A stretch of 64,000 nucleotides of DNA from Akanthomyces muscarius (GCF_028009165.1 NC_079245.1:2232001-2296000); one strand, 5' to 3'. Positions 22,470-33,814 are shown, counted from the stretch's first letter. Numbers and translations are program-made. The notes: generated from the sequence alone by a model not told the origin.

Positions 22470-25400
22470 TCATATCCTGGGAGACGGCGACTCGTTGCGC
22501 TCCGGGCTCCCGTCCCGGCTCTCAATCGAGTCCACCATCTGCAGCACCCTCGACTTGGCCCGGGCCCTCTCCAGCGTCACCGCTTCAGCCGTGCCGTACA
22601 CGGCCGTCGACGAGGGTCGGCGGTCCGAGTGCCCGCCGTCCGTCGAGTGGCTGAGCCGGGGCTGCTGGTGCTCCGCCGCAAAGGGCTGCTGCAGGAGGCC
22701 CGGCTCCGCGAGCGCGCCCTGCCGGCTCATGCGCAGCATCGCCTCGCGGTCGAGGTCGTCGTGCTCGCCCGAGCGCTTCCCGTACGTGGCCGGCGTGAGG
22801 CTGCGCAGCGACGGCGTGATGAATGGCGACATCTGGCTGCTCATGTGCGCGTCGTCGTGCTTGGGCGGCAGCACCACCGTTTGCGGCTGCGGCTGGGACT
22901 GGTGCTGCGACTGATCATTCGACGACAGGCTCGAGAGCTGGCTCACAGAGTCCAGCACCTCGGCCGTGTGCGGCTCGTGAATGCGCGGCGGGTCGAGCAC
23001 CAGCGCGCTGGGCTTGGCCTTGGTCGTTGCCGGCGGCGGCGGCGCGTCGTCGTCGTCGTAGTTATCGTTGTCGGCGGCATTCACCACGCGCAGGCGCTCC
23101 TTGGGCACCGTAAACATGACCTGCACGAGACGTTGCTCAATGGCGCGCTCAATGTCCCAGTCCGTCTCCCCTTCACCTGTCGCAGCGCCCGTACCGCGCC
23201 TCCTGCCAGCTAAATCCGCCCTATCACGGTCATCCTGCGATAGAGGAGGGTCGCTCAAGTTCCAGCCGCCGCGGCCCTGCTTCCTACGCAGGATCTCGCC
23301 GCTGACGCCGGCGAGCGGTGCCTCGTAGTCGGCGCTCGCGCGCTCCAGGGACGGTCGACGGGGACTCTCGTCGCGCATCGAAGATCCAGGCGATTGTGTA
23401 GAGTCAGAACCGGAGAAGACGCGGCGTAGAGACCCTAGCCATGTACGTCGAGGCTTATTTTTGGAAGGCGATCCAGGAACGGGAATGTGGTCGTAGTCGT
23501 CGTAACCGCTGCCGTGGAGCAGAGCCGGTGCCTCGGCCTGGAGGGTGCCAAAGCCAGACTTGGCCGTGCGGTAGCTGCCCGATGAGGAGCTGGCGGTCTT
23601 CCTATTATACACACCAGCGCCTGCAAGCAGGCTGTCCGCGGCGCTGCGTGTCGACTCGGACAAGTTGGAGCCGCTCCGGGACTCATCGTCGTGATAGGCC
23701 GCCAGATTGTGCCAGTCCCCACGAGTCGGTGAGCTTCGGCCAGCGCGATTGCGGGCATGCCGTGTGAGTAGTGCCTCGGCACCACCGTCCGCTTCCGACG
23801 ACCACTCCTGCACGTCGCGATCCGGTCGATCGGGGCTGGGCGTACCACGGCTCGGAATGGCATACATGGCTGCCGCTCCCGCTGCGGCGCCTACACCCGC
23901 TGCAGCAGCGTAGTGGCCCATGCCCGGCGGATTCTGGAACGGATCCGCGTGCACATCTGACGATGGCGTCAGAAGCTCCTTTTCGTGGTAACGGTACTCG
24001 TCTTCGTCGTCTTCCAGAATCGGGTGAATCTGGCCAGGGGGCGAGGCAAAGTTGGACATGCGCCCGTCGGGCGACGGCAGGTAGGGCACATAGCCACCAC
24101 GGAGCTGGCCGCTGACGGGTTTCCTCGGGATAGCGCTTGGCTCACCGGAGCCGCCGCTCATGGCCAGGCTCTCGTAGCCGCCTTGCGATTTTTCAGCGTA
24201 CGTCTGCTGGTGGTTGTTGTGGCTGTTGCTGTTGTTGCCATTGTCGCTGCGCTGGCCAAACCAGCCCCATTGGCCGTAGCCGGCCGGCGGATCCATTACA
24301 TCGTCTCTGTCGTTGAAGAACTCGGCATCTCGGGCCATGGCCTGCGCAGCTTCGTCTCGTCTATGTTCCTTGCGCTGCTTGCGCTTTCGGAGACAGCAGA
24401 AGAGCGCAATAGCGCCAATGATCAGCAGCAAACCCAGGCCAAGGCCCAAGCCAAGACCAAGACCGAGTCGCCTAGAGCGGCTGCTGGATCCCTCGCCGCT
24501 CGACCCGATACTAGGTGCATCGGGATCAGTCGGGCTCGGGGGTGGTCGCTTGTATTCTTGCGCCCATTCCATCGAGGTCAGGTTCAGGAATCTGGCGGTA
24601 TCGGGCGCCGCTCTCTTGCTCACCGACGAGCTGTCACTCGAGTTGATCGTCCATCCGCCATACACCATCATAATGTTTCCGGGCAGCAGAGCAGCGCCAT
24701 GCCCGTATATAGCATCGCCTTCAGGTTGAGTATCCGGCACCGCCCACATCCACGAGTTGTACGTTTGGCTCATCTTGAGCACCGCCAGCTGCGGCTCAGC
24801 CGGCGTGCTCACATCGCCCACCCAGCCGCCCATCACCACCACCTCGCTTCCGTCCTGGCTGAGAATCGCCGTATGGCCCGATCGGCTCGTGACCTCGGGT
24901 ACATCGTCGTCCCTCCTATTCTTGCTGCCGCTGCGGATCAGCTCGGTGTTGGCCGTCTTGCCCACAGGCTGCTTGATGTCAATGTACGACCACGCCTGCT
25001 CGGGCAGGCTCCACACCGCCGCTGTGCTCATATTGATAAAAGCCTGCTGCGTGTGTCCGCCGAGCAGGATGTACGTCATCTTTTGCGTCACGGTGCCGGA
25101 GATGTTGGTGATCGAGGGCGGCTGCGGCGTGAGTGTGAATCCAGCGAATGGCGAACGCGGACCGGCTGTCGATGCGATGAACGCATCGTAGCCCGTCTGC
25201 GCATCGTTGCTGTCTGGCGCCAGGCTCATCATCATCTTGGTATAGTTGGCGTTGGCCTGCCAACTCTTCGAATCCGTGCCCGGCGTCTCGCACATGCCGC
25301 CGTAACTGTACAGCGTGGGCTGGTCCATGACGGGCGCGAGTTTGGCGGAAAATGCCAGTGTTCCGCCGAGGAAGAATGGCGCGCCGCCGGGACTTGTATC

Positions 25401-25877
25401 CTTGGCCGTGTTGCGAGTGCCACGCTTCGTCCAGGAACCGCTGCCCATCGTTGTGCCGCTGTCTTTGCTGTCATCAAAGGACCAGACGGCGCCGGCATCG
25501 CCGCCACAGACGCCGGTGTAGACTAGCACGGAGCCATTGGCGGTACGGACGGCGCCAAAGGCCGTCGCGGGGTCGGCACTGTCGCCCGTCAGGAAGGGCA
25601 GCTCGCTAGATAGCACCTTGGGGTTGAGGTCGGCGTTGAGCTTATTGTTGTAGTCGATGGAGAGAAACTGGACGCTGCCGTCGTCGGCTTGTTTGAACAT
25701 GTACGTCAAGCCGGCGCCGTGACAGGTTGACTTGCTGAAGCAGGCCGGCGTAAGGATCTGCGTCGGGACATAGGGGAACTGGTGCGCCGCGGTTGTCGAG
25801 GCCAGCGCGAGCAGGGCTGCTGCGGCTATTCGCCGTATCGGCCGTCGCACAGCATCGGGCCGTTGTGATCGGGTCAT
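22470..25877 (-). CDS. Large kelch-like single-pass membrane protein
   Basis: One exon encodes 1135 residues. An N-terminal signal sequence (about residues 13-34) is followed by an ectodomain of about 430 residues with kelch-type motifs such as YSYGGMCE, YILLGGHTQQAF, SGHTAILSQDGSEVVVMGGW and NIMMVYGGW, the pattern of a beta-propeller. A transmembrane helix at about residues 467-493 begins with Leu-Gly dipeptide repeats and ends LFCCLRKRKQRK. The cytosolic tail of about 640 residues is Ser/Pro/Asp-rich and disordered-looking, with many possible phosphorylation sites, Gln/Pro and Asp tracts, and ends SPSPRI. Fungal proteins of this layout are common but mostly uncharacterised; a surface sensor or adhesion role is an inference. 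The start at 25877 is the first ATG before the signal sequence. Confidence 0.85.
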   Translation of the reverse strand: MTRSQRPDAVRRPIRRIAAAALLALASTTAAHQFPYVPTQILTPACFSKSTCHGAGLTYMFKQADDGSVQFLSIDYNNKLNADLNPKVLSSELPFLTGDSADPATAFGAVRTANGSVLVYTGVCGGDAGAVWSFDDSKDSGTTMGSGSWTKRGTRNTAKDTSPGGAPFFLGGTLAFSAKLAPVMDQPTLYSYGGMCETPGTDSKSWQANANYTKMMMSLAPDSNDAQTGYDAFIASTAGPRSPFAGFTLTPQPPSITNISGTVTQKMTYILLGGHTQQAFINMSTAAVWSLPEQAWSYIDIKQPVGKTANTELIRSGSKNRRDDDVPEVTSRSGHTAILSQDGSEVVVMGGWVGDVSTPAEPQLAVLKMSQTYNSWMWAVPDTQPEGDAIYGHGAALLPGNIMMVYGGWTINSSDSSSVSKRAAPDTARFLNLTSMEWAQEYKRPPPSPTDPDAPSIGSSGEGSSSRSRRLGLGLGLGLGLGLLLIIGAIALFCCLRKRKQRKEHRRDEAAQAMARDAEFFNDRDDVMDPPAGYGQWGWFGQRSDNGNNSNSHNNHQQTYAEKSQGGYESLAMSGGSGEPSAIPRKPVSGQLRGGYVPYLPSPDGRMSNFASPPGQIHPILEDDEDEYRYHEKELLTPSSDVHADPFQNPPGMGHYAAAAGVGAAAGAAAMYAIPSRGTPSPDRPDRDVQEWSSEADGGAEALLTRHARNRAGRSSPTRGDWHNLAAYHDDESRSGSNLSESTRSAADSLLAGAGVYNRKTASSSSGSYRTAKSGFGTLQAEAPALLHGSGYDDYDHIPVPGSPSKNKPRRTWLGSLRRVFSGSDSTQSPGSSMRDESPRRPSLERASADYEAPLAGVSGEILRRKQGRGGWNLSDPPLSQDDRDRADLAGRRRGTGAATGEGETDWDIERAIEQRLVQVMFTVPKERLRVVNAADNDNYDDDDAPPPPATTKAKPSALVLDPPRIHEPHTAEVLDSVSQLSSLSSNDQSQHQSQPQPQTVVLPPKHDDAHMSSQMSPFITPSLRSLTPATYGKRSGEHDDLDREAMLRMSRQGALAEPGLLQQPFAAEHQQPRLSHSTDGGHSDRRPSSTAVYGTAEAVTLERARAKSRVLQMVDSIESRDGSPERNESPSPRI
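24432..24477 (-). repeat. Hexamer repeat encoding (Leu-Gly)n in a membrane helix
   Basis: Degenerate 6-bp units (CT/C GG pattern on the minus strand) encode about seven Leu-Gly dipeptides forming the outer part of the kelch-like protein's transmembrane segment. Confidence 0.75.
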
Positions 25878-27397
25878 TTGTGATGTGCTCGGATCGATGG
25901 TGTGTATGTATATTGTAGGAGGAATGGGGGTTCGTCTTGTTTCGGTGTCGACTTCTCAAACCATGATGCTTGAGGCCTTGCTGCTGAAAGATCGTATTTT
26001 GTCTTCGAAGGGTCTCGGCAGAGGCAATATATCGACCACGTATCGCTAATCGGTGACAGCAAGCTGTGCGGCAGATCTGTCTCCAGCAAACAAAAAGGAA
26101 TATACACCACCAAGAACGATGAAACTGAATGACGTCTCCAGCAAGCAAACTGTTTGTGGGAAAAGGTAAGAATGGCAAAGGTCCAAAATGGCACAAGAGA
26201 AGAACAGTCAAGGGAGGGAGAATAAAGTGATGTTGGCGCCCTGTGCAAGCAGGCTGAAATGAAGCACAATCAGTGTCTCGCCGGTCCGTGTTCTATATCA
26301 GGCCAAGGAAGCGGGGTCGTGGTAACGACTAGCAACGGGGAGGGAAGCGGAGGGGTGGTCAGTTCCGGTAAGTTAGAGGGAGCGTAGCACTCGGGCTTAT
26401 TCTGTACTGGTATCAAGACGGGCAAATAGAAGCAAGCAAGCAAATGGTTGTCCAGCTTTATGCCAGCTAGGGCTTCTTTCGGTTACGCCAGCCAAGGTGG
26501 TGCAAAACGGGGCATTGCATTCACAGGCCAGGTGAGCACGTCTGGTGGTCTATTCTAGCACCAATCGGCTTAGTGGACAGGCAATCCTGGTGGTTCGAGA
26601 ACGGTCTTGAGGTCCTATTGTCTCCAGGTGTGAGGCGTGGTGGATGGTGGTGTCTTTGTTTTGGTTGCGGTGGTTGCCACGGAGATGGGCATCCTGGTGG
26701 TGGAGTGGACCGCCTTGTGCCGCGTACGCGCTACCACCATTTACCAGTCTCTGCTTCTGAGTGTCTCGCGATACCGCTTGGACAGTTTTAAAGTTTATAA
26801 ATTCAAACACATTAATAAAACAAACATCAGTACTACAATATTTGCAATAGAGAATAAGCGAGGCAGTGGTTTTTTTTTTTTTTTTTACCATTTTTTTCAG
26901 GGTGGTTGGCGAGGGTGCTAGCGTCTTTTCAGCCGTGGCTTGGTTCAAATCTCAGGAAACGTTCCCCTCAGTACTCGAATAGAAACGCCACTAGAAACTC
27001 CACGTTGCAAAAACAACAACGTTTTGATACAACCTTCCGCTTACAAGCCAAATTTCGAAACAGACTAAAAGAAGCCAAGAAAGTATACTAAACAGATGAG
27101 GTCCATCAGATGCGCCAATTACGGCAAACACAGATCGCCGCACTTCGGAAGCTGTACATGCCACTGCTCTAGGGTACGCTGGAGGGGCACTTGCGTCCAA
27201 GTCACGACCCGACTTCTACTGAAGAAGGATTAGGATCCGGGGATCCGGATAGAACGAATATCGAGCGTTCGGATAAAAGAAGCTTGACTCTAGACTTACA
27301 TCTCGATATCGAATCAAAGAAGCTATCGCAAGACGCACCAATAATTTACAAAGCACATAACCTCATCCACAAGACCAACCTTTCTCCCGTCCAACTC
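25878..27397. other. Gene-free gap between two minus-strand genes
   Basis: About 1.5 kb. The part next to 25878 is probably the promoter and 5' leader of the kelch-like gene. A T run lies at about 26870-26886. Bases 27231-27315 hold a doubled GGATCCGG and several six-base palindromes. No coding frame was supported. Confidence 0.45.
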
Positions 27398-27523
27398 TCA
27401 AATCTTGTCAAGATCAATCGCAAAGTCACCCATCAGGCCCTTCAGCGTCCTCAACTGCTCCTTGTACACGTGTAGCATGTCCAGCAGCTCCCTGACCTGC
27501 TCCTTGGAATCCTTGTCTACCCT
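27398..27523 (-). other. Coding-like extension in the same frame after an amber codon
   Basis: Directly after TAG 27526-27524, the same frame reads 41 codons (RVDKDSKEQVRELLDML..., ending DFAIDLDKI) to TGA 27400-27398. Codons are GAG-, AAG- and CTG-rich, as in the gene before it, and the residues continue its coiled-coil helix. Three readings are possible: a nonsense mutation (for example CAG to TAG, or a base error), stop-codon readthrough, or a 54-bp phase-0 intron (GTTAGA donor at 27577, acceptor at the TAG itself). The last has no convincing branch site and would delete helix that looks coding. Confidence 0.7.
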
Positions 27524-28870
27524 CTACTCGTAAAACATGACGGCCGTATTCGCCTGCTTCAGATCCGCATCTCTAACCGCCAGCATATCCTCCAGCAGCT
27601 GCACCCTCGCCGCATCCCCTCCCTCTTCTTCTTCCTCCTCTTCCCCATCCTCATCCATTCTAACCTTCCTCGCCCTGATCTTGCTCTCTAGCGCCGTCGC
27701 GCGCTCCGCCCACTTTGGCGTCACCACCGACACCACCGTCGGCCGCGCCTCCATCTCCACGAGGTGCTCCAGCGCCGCGTTCTGCTTGACCGCCGGCATC
27801 ATAAACAGCGTGCCCGCGCGGCCCTGGCCCTTGATGCGGAAGAAGCGCGTCTCCAGGTCCAGCGGGATCAGCCCCCGCGCGTACCAGTCCCCGCCACGCG
27901 ACTGCATCCACGTGCGCTCGCCGCTGACGCCGCGCTCCCACCAGAGCTTCTGCTTGCTCTCGACGTGCGCCTCGGCGCGGTCCAGCAGCGAGTGGATGCG
28001 CTCGTACGCGTGCGTCCTGTGCCCGACGATGACGAGCTCGTTCTGCGGCGCCGGTGCGCTGCCGCCTCCGCTGCCGCCTCCGCTGCCGGCGGCCGCTGCC
28101 TCATTGCTGCTGCTGCCGTCGGCGGTGTCGCTGTGGAGCGGCGCGACGGCGCGGCCCTCGACGGCGGCGAGCGCGTTGGTGTAGTTGATCTCGAGCTCGT
28201 GCAGCCGCGCGATGAGATCCTGGTGGTGCAGCAGCCACTGGCCCAGCAGCGTGTTGCGTGCGGCGTCGAGCTGCGCTGCGTCGCCATCGTACGCGCTCGG
28301 CAGGATCGACATGAGCCCCCCCGTGGCGCTGTACTCGTGGTCGAGAATCTCTAAACATGCATTAGCGTGCAAAACGAGATTCTGGTGCGTGGCAAACGGC
28401 CTGTCGTCATCGCCGCTGTTCTGCGCGCCAATCCTCTGCAGTGGACAGTGCGTCCTCGGGCCCTCGCGTTCACTCTCCTGCGCGATCGTGTTCATGAGGC
28501 CCTTGATCGGGAGATGGTGGCTCTCGTCGTCGTTGGTGTACGGCGTGCGCAGGTCGTTGAGCCAGTCAAAGGCATCATCGGCCGCAAAGTGCTCGTCTGG
28601 GTCGCGGACGCCATGCTCGTTGACGAGGGCGCGCGTGTGGGAGACGCTGATGCGCTGTATGAGGATTGCGAGAGACTGCGCGTGCTGCTTAAGGGCGAGC
28701 AGTGTCGGAGGGCGCTGAGGCGTGGAGAGGTATGCGCAATTGACGTGCGCGAGCAGCGCGAGGTCCGACTCGCTAAGAAAGTCGTTGGCCGGGTCGGTCC
28801 AGCTGTTGGCATAGGCAGTGGCGTAGGCAGTGGCGGCGACGCCAGGTGACGAGGCGTTGAAGGTAAGCAT
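27524..28870 (-). CDS. Fungal protein of unknown function with acidic and coiled-coil C-terminus (frame closed by amber codon)
   Basis: A single exon runs from ATG 28870 to TAG 27526-27524, encoding 448 residues. No ATG lies upstream in frame before non-coding DNA. I do not recognise the family. The N-terminal half is helical, with a 'LHANACLEILDHEYSATGG' segment and a long heptad-rich helix (LLGQWLLHHQDLIARLHELE). A Gly/Ser/Ala low-complexity linker follows at about residues 255-275. Then come a conserved-looking block with KQKLWWERGVSGERTW and DLETRFFRIKGQGRAGTLF, an acidic run (DEDGEEEEEEEGGD), and a final helix that stops at VMFYE. The frame continues without a break beyond the stop for 41 codons that also look coding, so the true protein may be about 490 residues. 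The gene is divergent from the GNAT gene, about 0.7 kb away. Confidence 0.75.
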   Translation of the reverse strand: MLTFNASSPGVAATAYATAYANSWTDPANDFLSESDLALLAHVNCAYLSTPQRPPTLLALKQHAQSLAILIQRISVSHTRALVNEHGVRDPDEHFAADDAFDWLNDLRTPYTNDDESHHLPIKGLMNTIAQESEREGPRTHCPLQRIGAQNSGDDDRPFATHQNLVLHANACLEILDHEYSATGGLMSILPSAYDGDAAQLDAARNTLLGQWLLHHQDLIARLHELEINYTNALAAVEGRAVAPLHSDTADGSSSNEAAAAGSGGGSGGGSAPAPQNELVIVGHRTHAYERIHSLLDRAEAHVESKQKLWWERGVSGERTWMQSRGGDWYARGLIPLDLETRFFRIKGQGRAGTLFMMPAVKQNAALEHLVEMEARPTVVSVVTPKWAERATALESKIRARKVRMDEDGEEEEEEEGGDAARVQLLEDMLAVRDADLKQANTAVMFYE

Positions 28871-29564
28871 CTGAAACGTAGTCGTTGCTCTCCTCAGCCA
28901 AACGGTTGCAACAAGCTGCAATGGTGCTTCACTGTAATCTTGTGCGTCATGCTGCGTCAAAGCAATGGCAATGATGTGATGTTATATAACACAGTCTGCC
29001 TTTGAAGTGCCTGGCCCTGGCTTAAGCGTCGAATAAAGAAATGAAGCTATTTATAAAGCTGATAGCAAACAGCCTTTGATCATGCATCATTGTCGACGGC
29101 CGACGACGCAACAGCCAATCTTCGCTGCTTTGTTTTACACAAAATTGCCCCGAGCGTCCATGGTACATGGCCTACGCTCTTCGCTATTTCGTGGCCCATC
29201 TCCTGAAATACTCTGGCCATATAATCCGAAATTGACGTGACTAAGTTGAATGAATGACAAAGATATCGTCGGTCACGGCGACACTTACACCGAAACAGTT
29301 GTTGATGACTCCTACCGGAGCGGCGCCGTCCGCGGGCCAGTCTCCACTGCGGAGGGCGCGCCCAACAGAGTCATTCGTATCGGAGCCGGAAGCTCGATTT
29401 AAAAACCGGCACGCACTTTTTCGTCATTGTGCGTGCAGTGGGCCTCAATTAATTCCGAACAATCCATCACGCAATCGCAAGCAAGTTGCTGCTTGGATTA
29501 CCCTATAAGCGGTGTACAAATCGGATATTTTGCACAATTGCAGCGGAACGTACTCGACGGCAAA
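28871..29564. other. Divergent promoter region
   Basis: About 0.7 kb between the starts of the minus-strand coiled-coil gene and the plus-strand GNAT gene, so it must carry both promoters. No distinct motif was recognised. Confidence 0.5.
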
Positions 29565-30270
29565 ATGCCTCTTCAAATGAGAGTGGCCACGGAGGCCGAC
29601 ACAGACGCCATCGCCCGCCTGGCCACTGCTGCATTTGACCCCGCCACAGATGCCATTGCACGCAACCTATTCCCGGCGCGTCTCCAGCCGGCCGTCCCCA
29701 AGCCAGAGGACCCGGCCATGGCATGGCGACGCACGCGCAAGGGCATCAAGATGCAAACAGAACGAATCATACTGATGGTCGTGACGGATGACCAGTTAGA
29801 TGACAAGATTGTCGGCTTTTCTATGTGGGAAGAGCCGCTACCGGAAGGCCAGGCCGGCGAGTCCATGACCAAGGGCGTTGTTCCATGCGAAACACTGGAC
29901 GAAGAGGCGTACAACGAATTGCGAAGAGCAAGCCACGAGGCTACTGTTGACTTTCTGGGCAAGGATGGTTCGAAGCACATGTGGTGTGAGTATCGATGAT
30001 ACGGTCGCAGGCGGTGAACAATACGCCCACTGACACGAAGCAGATCTCGACTACCTAGGAGTTGATCCAGGCCAGCAGCGCAGAGGAATTGGAAAAATGC
30101 TGCTCAATTGGGGCCTGGAAAAGGCACAAGAGCAACGCAAGGACGCATACCTGATTGCGACACCGGCAGGACGACCACTATATCAAGCGGCTGGATTCGA
30201 AGATCTGGGTGCTTTCATGTTGTTTGACACACCTCATTACGGTATGATCAAGAGGCGATTGGCATCATAG
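29565..30270 (+). CDS. GNAT-family N-acetyltransferase
   Basis: Two exons, 29565-29985 and 30044-30270; the 58-bp intron has a GTGAGT donor and a CTGAC branch site. The product is 215 residues. The N-terminus (MRVATEADTDAIARLATAAF) is the usual first strand and helix of GNAT proteins. The acetyl-CoA-binding motif A lies just after the splice: LDYLGVDPGQQRRGIGKMLL, with the QxxGxG/A core at residues 152-157. A PLYQAAGFEDLG segment, the common C-terminal GNAT strand, follows. Fungal relatives are small-molecule or protein acetyltransferases of unknown substrate. The ATG at 29565 sits six codons before the conserved core; the frame upstream is leader-like. Confidence 0.88.
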
Positions 30271-33200
30271 AGTAGTCTCGAGCGAAAGTAATATTCTGCT
30301 TCATTTTGCGCCATAGAGTCACACACAAGCTAGAGTTGGATAAAGAAAGGCTATTGCACTTCATCAAGCGCGCAACAGGATTAAGTGAGATCAAAGCCAC
30401 GAAGCCGCGAATGCCAATCGTGACTAGTGCCTAGTTGCGGGCGGAGCGCATTCGCCTGTAAATTTACCACTGAGGCCTTGCGTTGCTTCGTCTGGACGCG
30501 TTTCACAGCCTTGACCGTCTGTGCGTTCCAAACTCGAGACCTGGCCGAGTTAAAAATCTAACTTGCTGGACCGAGCGTGAAAGTGATGGAACAAAGGCAA
30601 GGTTGGTGTCTCATCCCATAATAAAGAAACCTATTGGCAAGGGAATTTTTAGAGCCGTCGGTTTTGGACAGACAACAAAGCCAAGGGATGGTGATGTAAT
30701 GATCAACCGGAGTTGAGCGCCGTTTCCACACTTGGACAAGGTTTGGAGCTTCCCACGCCAAGCCTGACTGCAAAGGATGCGAGACCCTGCGGCCTATCAA
30801 TTTGGAGGTCTGGGACAAGCATTGCAGCAGGTCGGACGCTGGAAACCAAGGCCCAATTCCGGCTCGTAATCCGCACCGGCCAATTCTTTTCAGCTCCAGA
30901 TTGAATTCTTGATGTCAATGGGGATGCCGTTTTTTACCAGTACGGAGTACATGCTCACAGGACGGATCGACAACGGAAGACAGACTCTTTGCTCTCCACT
31001 TCGACAATCTCGCGCCCCCCTTCTTCTCGGTTATATGATTCCCTGATAGAAATTAATGGTCCAGGTAATCGGGTTGAAAGGCGGAAGGCAGTCATGACGA
31101 TTGCAACGCATGTCTAGAACAACAAGGCGCTGACTAGCCTGGGGATACTGGGTGCAGTGGTAGCTGAAGGTCAAAGGCGCGCGCCAAATCTAGACAGGAC
31201 GATTAATAAATGTTGGCTAGATACACTGCCGTTGTGTTGTGGTCTGCCCGTGTCGCGCTGCCGATTATAAAAGTTTATCGACTGTCCTGTAGGACAAGAG
31301 GGGTAATTGGCGATTGTGCGCTGGTTGTGGTGCATGCGACAGGGGATGACGCAGACATGCCTGAGTGAGGGACCACAAATTGGCAGCCACGGCACCCAAA
31401 CAGTCGGATCTCGTCGAGCCGAGGATTGTGAAGGAGAGGTGGAGGGATGTTGATTGTGTGAGTGTCAAGTAGTGAAGGATGAGCGGCGGCGTCTAGGATA
31501 TGGAAGAGAGGGTGTGATGAAATTGACGACTGTGGAGGCCTAGTGGAAAAGAGAAAGGCAATACTGAGAGACCAAGAGATACATTGAATGGGACAGTTGA
31601 TAAATATCACCCAGCAAACGGATGAGAGGCAGCTGGCAGCTGGCAAAATCTTTGGGCTGCTCACTGCAAGGTGCCAGGTGGAGGCGTGGAGGCGTCGCCA
31701 GCTGTCTGGTTGTGGCAGTGTGACTGTGGCGCGGCAGGACCAGCTGGGCAAGGATGTGGGCGAGCACCCTAGCATATTGGTGGCAGTCGAGGCTCGCCCA
31801 ACTTGCCAGCTGCCCAGCCAAGGGGGATCATGATATCCATACCAGTACCAGCACAGTGCGGCAGGTGCAGCATCACACCACTGACAACGGCCGTGTAATA
31901 TCAGTAAGAAAGGTGCGGCGTGGCAGCGTCACAATGGCCACCAGATTGGGTTTCTACTAGTACGCGGGCATCATATCATGGCTATCGTCGCTCTCTGCAA
32001 TGAATTGATATCTGAGGCCATTCTGTTCCGAGGTGGGGTCTGCAATTCGCCAGTGGTGGAGCGCTCATCCGGCAGCGTGCGCGACCCAGCAGCGATGGTG
32101 CTGTTGAAATACAGGGGCAGATGGGGTAGCATTGAAAGGCAAAAGGGAACCCACCTTGGCACTCAAATCGGGATTCCCAGCGCCTGCAGCCCGCTATTTG
32201 CTAGCGGAAGCTCTGCTAGCGGCAGCGCGCGACGGTACGAGCAGACGAAGGGGAAAATTTTTAAAATTGCATCGAGCTGCCAGTGGAGACGAAGCGTGCA
32301 AGCGAGGCAGAGGGAACGAAGAAGGAAAATATAGAGCAAGGAATGTTTACCGGTAGGTAGAGATGAATGATGCTCGGTGATGGCGCCAAAAGGCGGCGAA
32401 CCATGTCCAGGCGATGCGGGGGCAATGGCATACCTAGAGGTGTAGTATCGTGAAGAGGCAATGACGCAGTGTTTGTGATGTCGTTGCTGGCTGGCCAGTA
32501 GGCTGTTGCTGGGCTGGACATGCCGCGCTGGCCTGTACCGGAATGGCAAGCCGCTACTGAGTCTGCGGTGGATGCTGCCCTGGCTGTACTGTAAAGAGGA
32601 CGGGCACTGTGTAGCCTGTAAGACGACAGTGCCGTGTGACGACGCAGACGAGCTTGGTAGCGATCAACAGCAGGCAAGACAAAAACATGCAAGCGAGATG
32701 CGACAGCACGTTTTCACCTGTACTAGTAAGACGTTTGTAGTGTTCTTGACTCGAGTTTTTTTTTGCTGCGATGCATCTCCAATGTTGATTTGATGCCGCC
32801 TCAATTGTCATGCCCTGAACTGCACTGCACGGCACATGCACACTGTGCCAATATATCGCCCCTGCAAGCCTCCTGCGAGTTCCAGCGCGCCAGGCCTCGT
32901 CCGGCACTCACATGCCCGCAGCAGAGGCCTCTTGGCTTTCTTTGCACTCTGAAGCTTCAGCTCCTCTGGTCTCTGGCGCCCCACTTGGGCCCAGCTCCAG
33001 ATCGGCATCCACCGCTCACAGGCAGCCCGCGCCCCACCGGTCCTGCACCATCACGGCCGCTACCAGTACCAGTCGGCACTCAAGCCCACGACTCCTCACG
33101 TTGTCACGCACGCTTTCTCGACATGGCCTACCTTATCCTCCACTCGTAGCGCTAGCAGTAGCGTCAAGCCGCACCATGGCCCAAGACACTGACTTATTAC

Positions 33201-33814
33201 GTCTTTGACCCTGTCCTGCCCTGCTGTACCTCTTGCTAGGGCGCTTTTCCCGCCGTCTGGCCTGCAGCTTGAGCTTCCTTTGCTGGGCCAGCTTCTGATT
33301 AATTTCCTTGCGCCTGATCGCCTGCCCCCTGTCCCTCCAAGCAACGATCGATTCTTTTTTAACTCTGCAGGCGCCGGGCTCGATTCTCGTGTCTCGGTTT
33401 CTTCTTCTTCTTCTCCTCCTCCCAATCGCTGCCCCGTGGTCGATTGCCTCATCACACAGTGTCTCGCCTTGTTGCCGTTTGCAGTAAACAAAGCGTCCAC
33501 AGCTACCTCGCGGTCCTGGCAACACCAAGACAACCCAGGCCGCACACACACTCGAGATTAGCCGCAAACTCAAATCTCCCCCGTACGCGACCGCTTGTGT
33601 CTCGCCCTGCGCAACCAGATACTGGGCCATTTCAGACAAAACCCGTCCGGCTCGCCCACACGGACCACCATTCGGTCTTCCCTTTCTTCTCTTACTCCGT
33701 CAACTGCGCCAGCCCTGCAATCGCACCTCGCAGGCTTCACCACATTCACGCAAACGCGAACTACTCTCAGCAATCGCATAGTCGCTGCGCGTAGCAGTCG
33801 ACAACTCAGCTGCC
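30271..33814. other. Gene-free region of about 3.5 kb upstream of the CSC1-like gene
   Basis: The last 0.6 kb (about 33200-33814) is pyrimidine-rich with a CTT/CCT tract at 33395-33425, typical of a long fungal 5' leader. The rest holds short imperfect repeats (for example around 32200) and open frames without protein-like composition. No gene was supported. Confidence 0.45.

Noticed and set aside
26880..26970. tRNA-like B-box GGTTCAAATCT
   Set aside because: The would-be T stem pairs poorly, and no matching acceptor stem or A-box lies upstream. No other B-box-like match in the window gave a clover leaf.
27231..27315. Polylinker-like cluster: GGATCC twice, AAGCTT, TCTAGA and GATATC within 85 bases
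   Set aside because: The spacing is irregular and no vector-like sequence flanks it. The sites are common hexamers, so chance is the simpler view.
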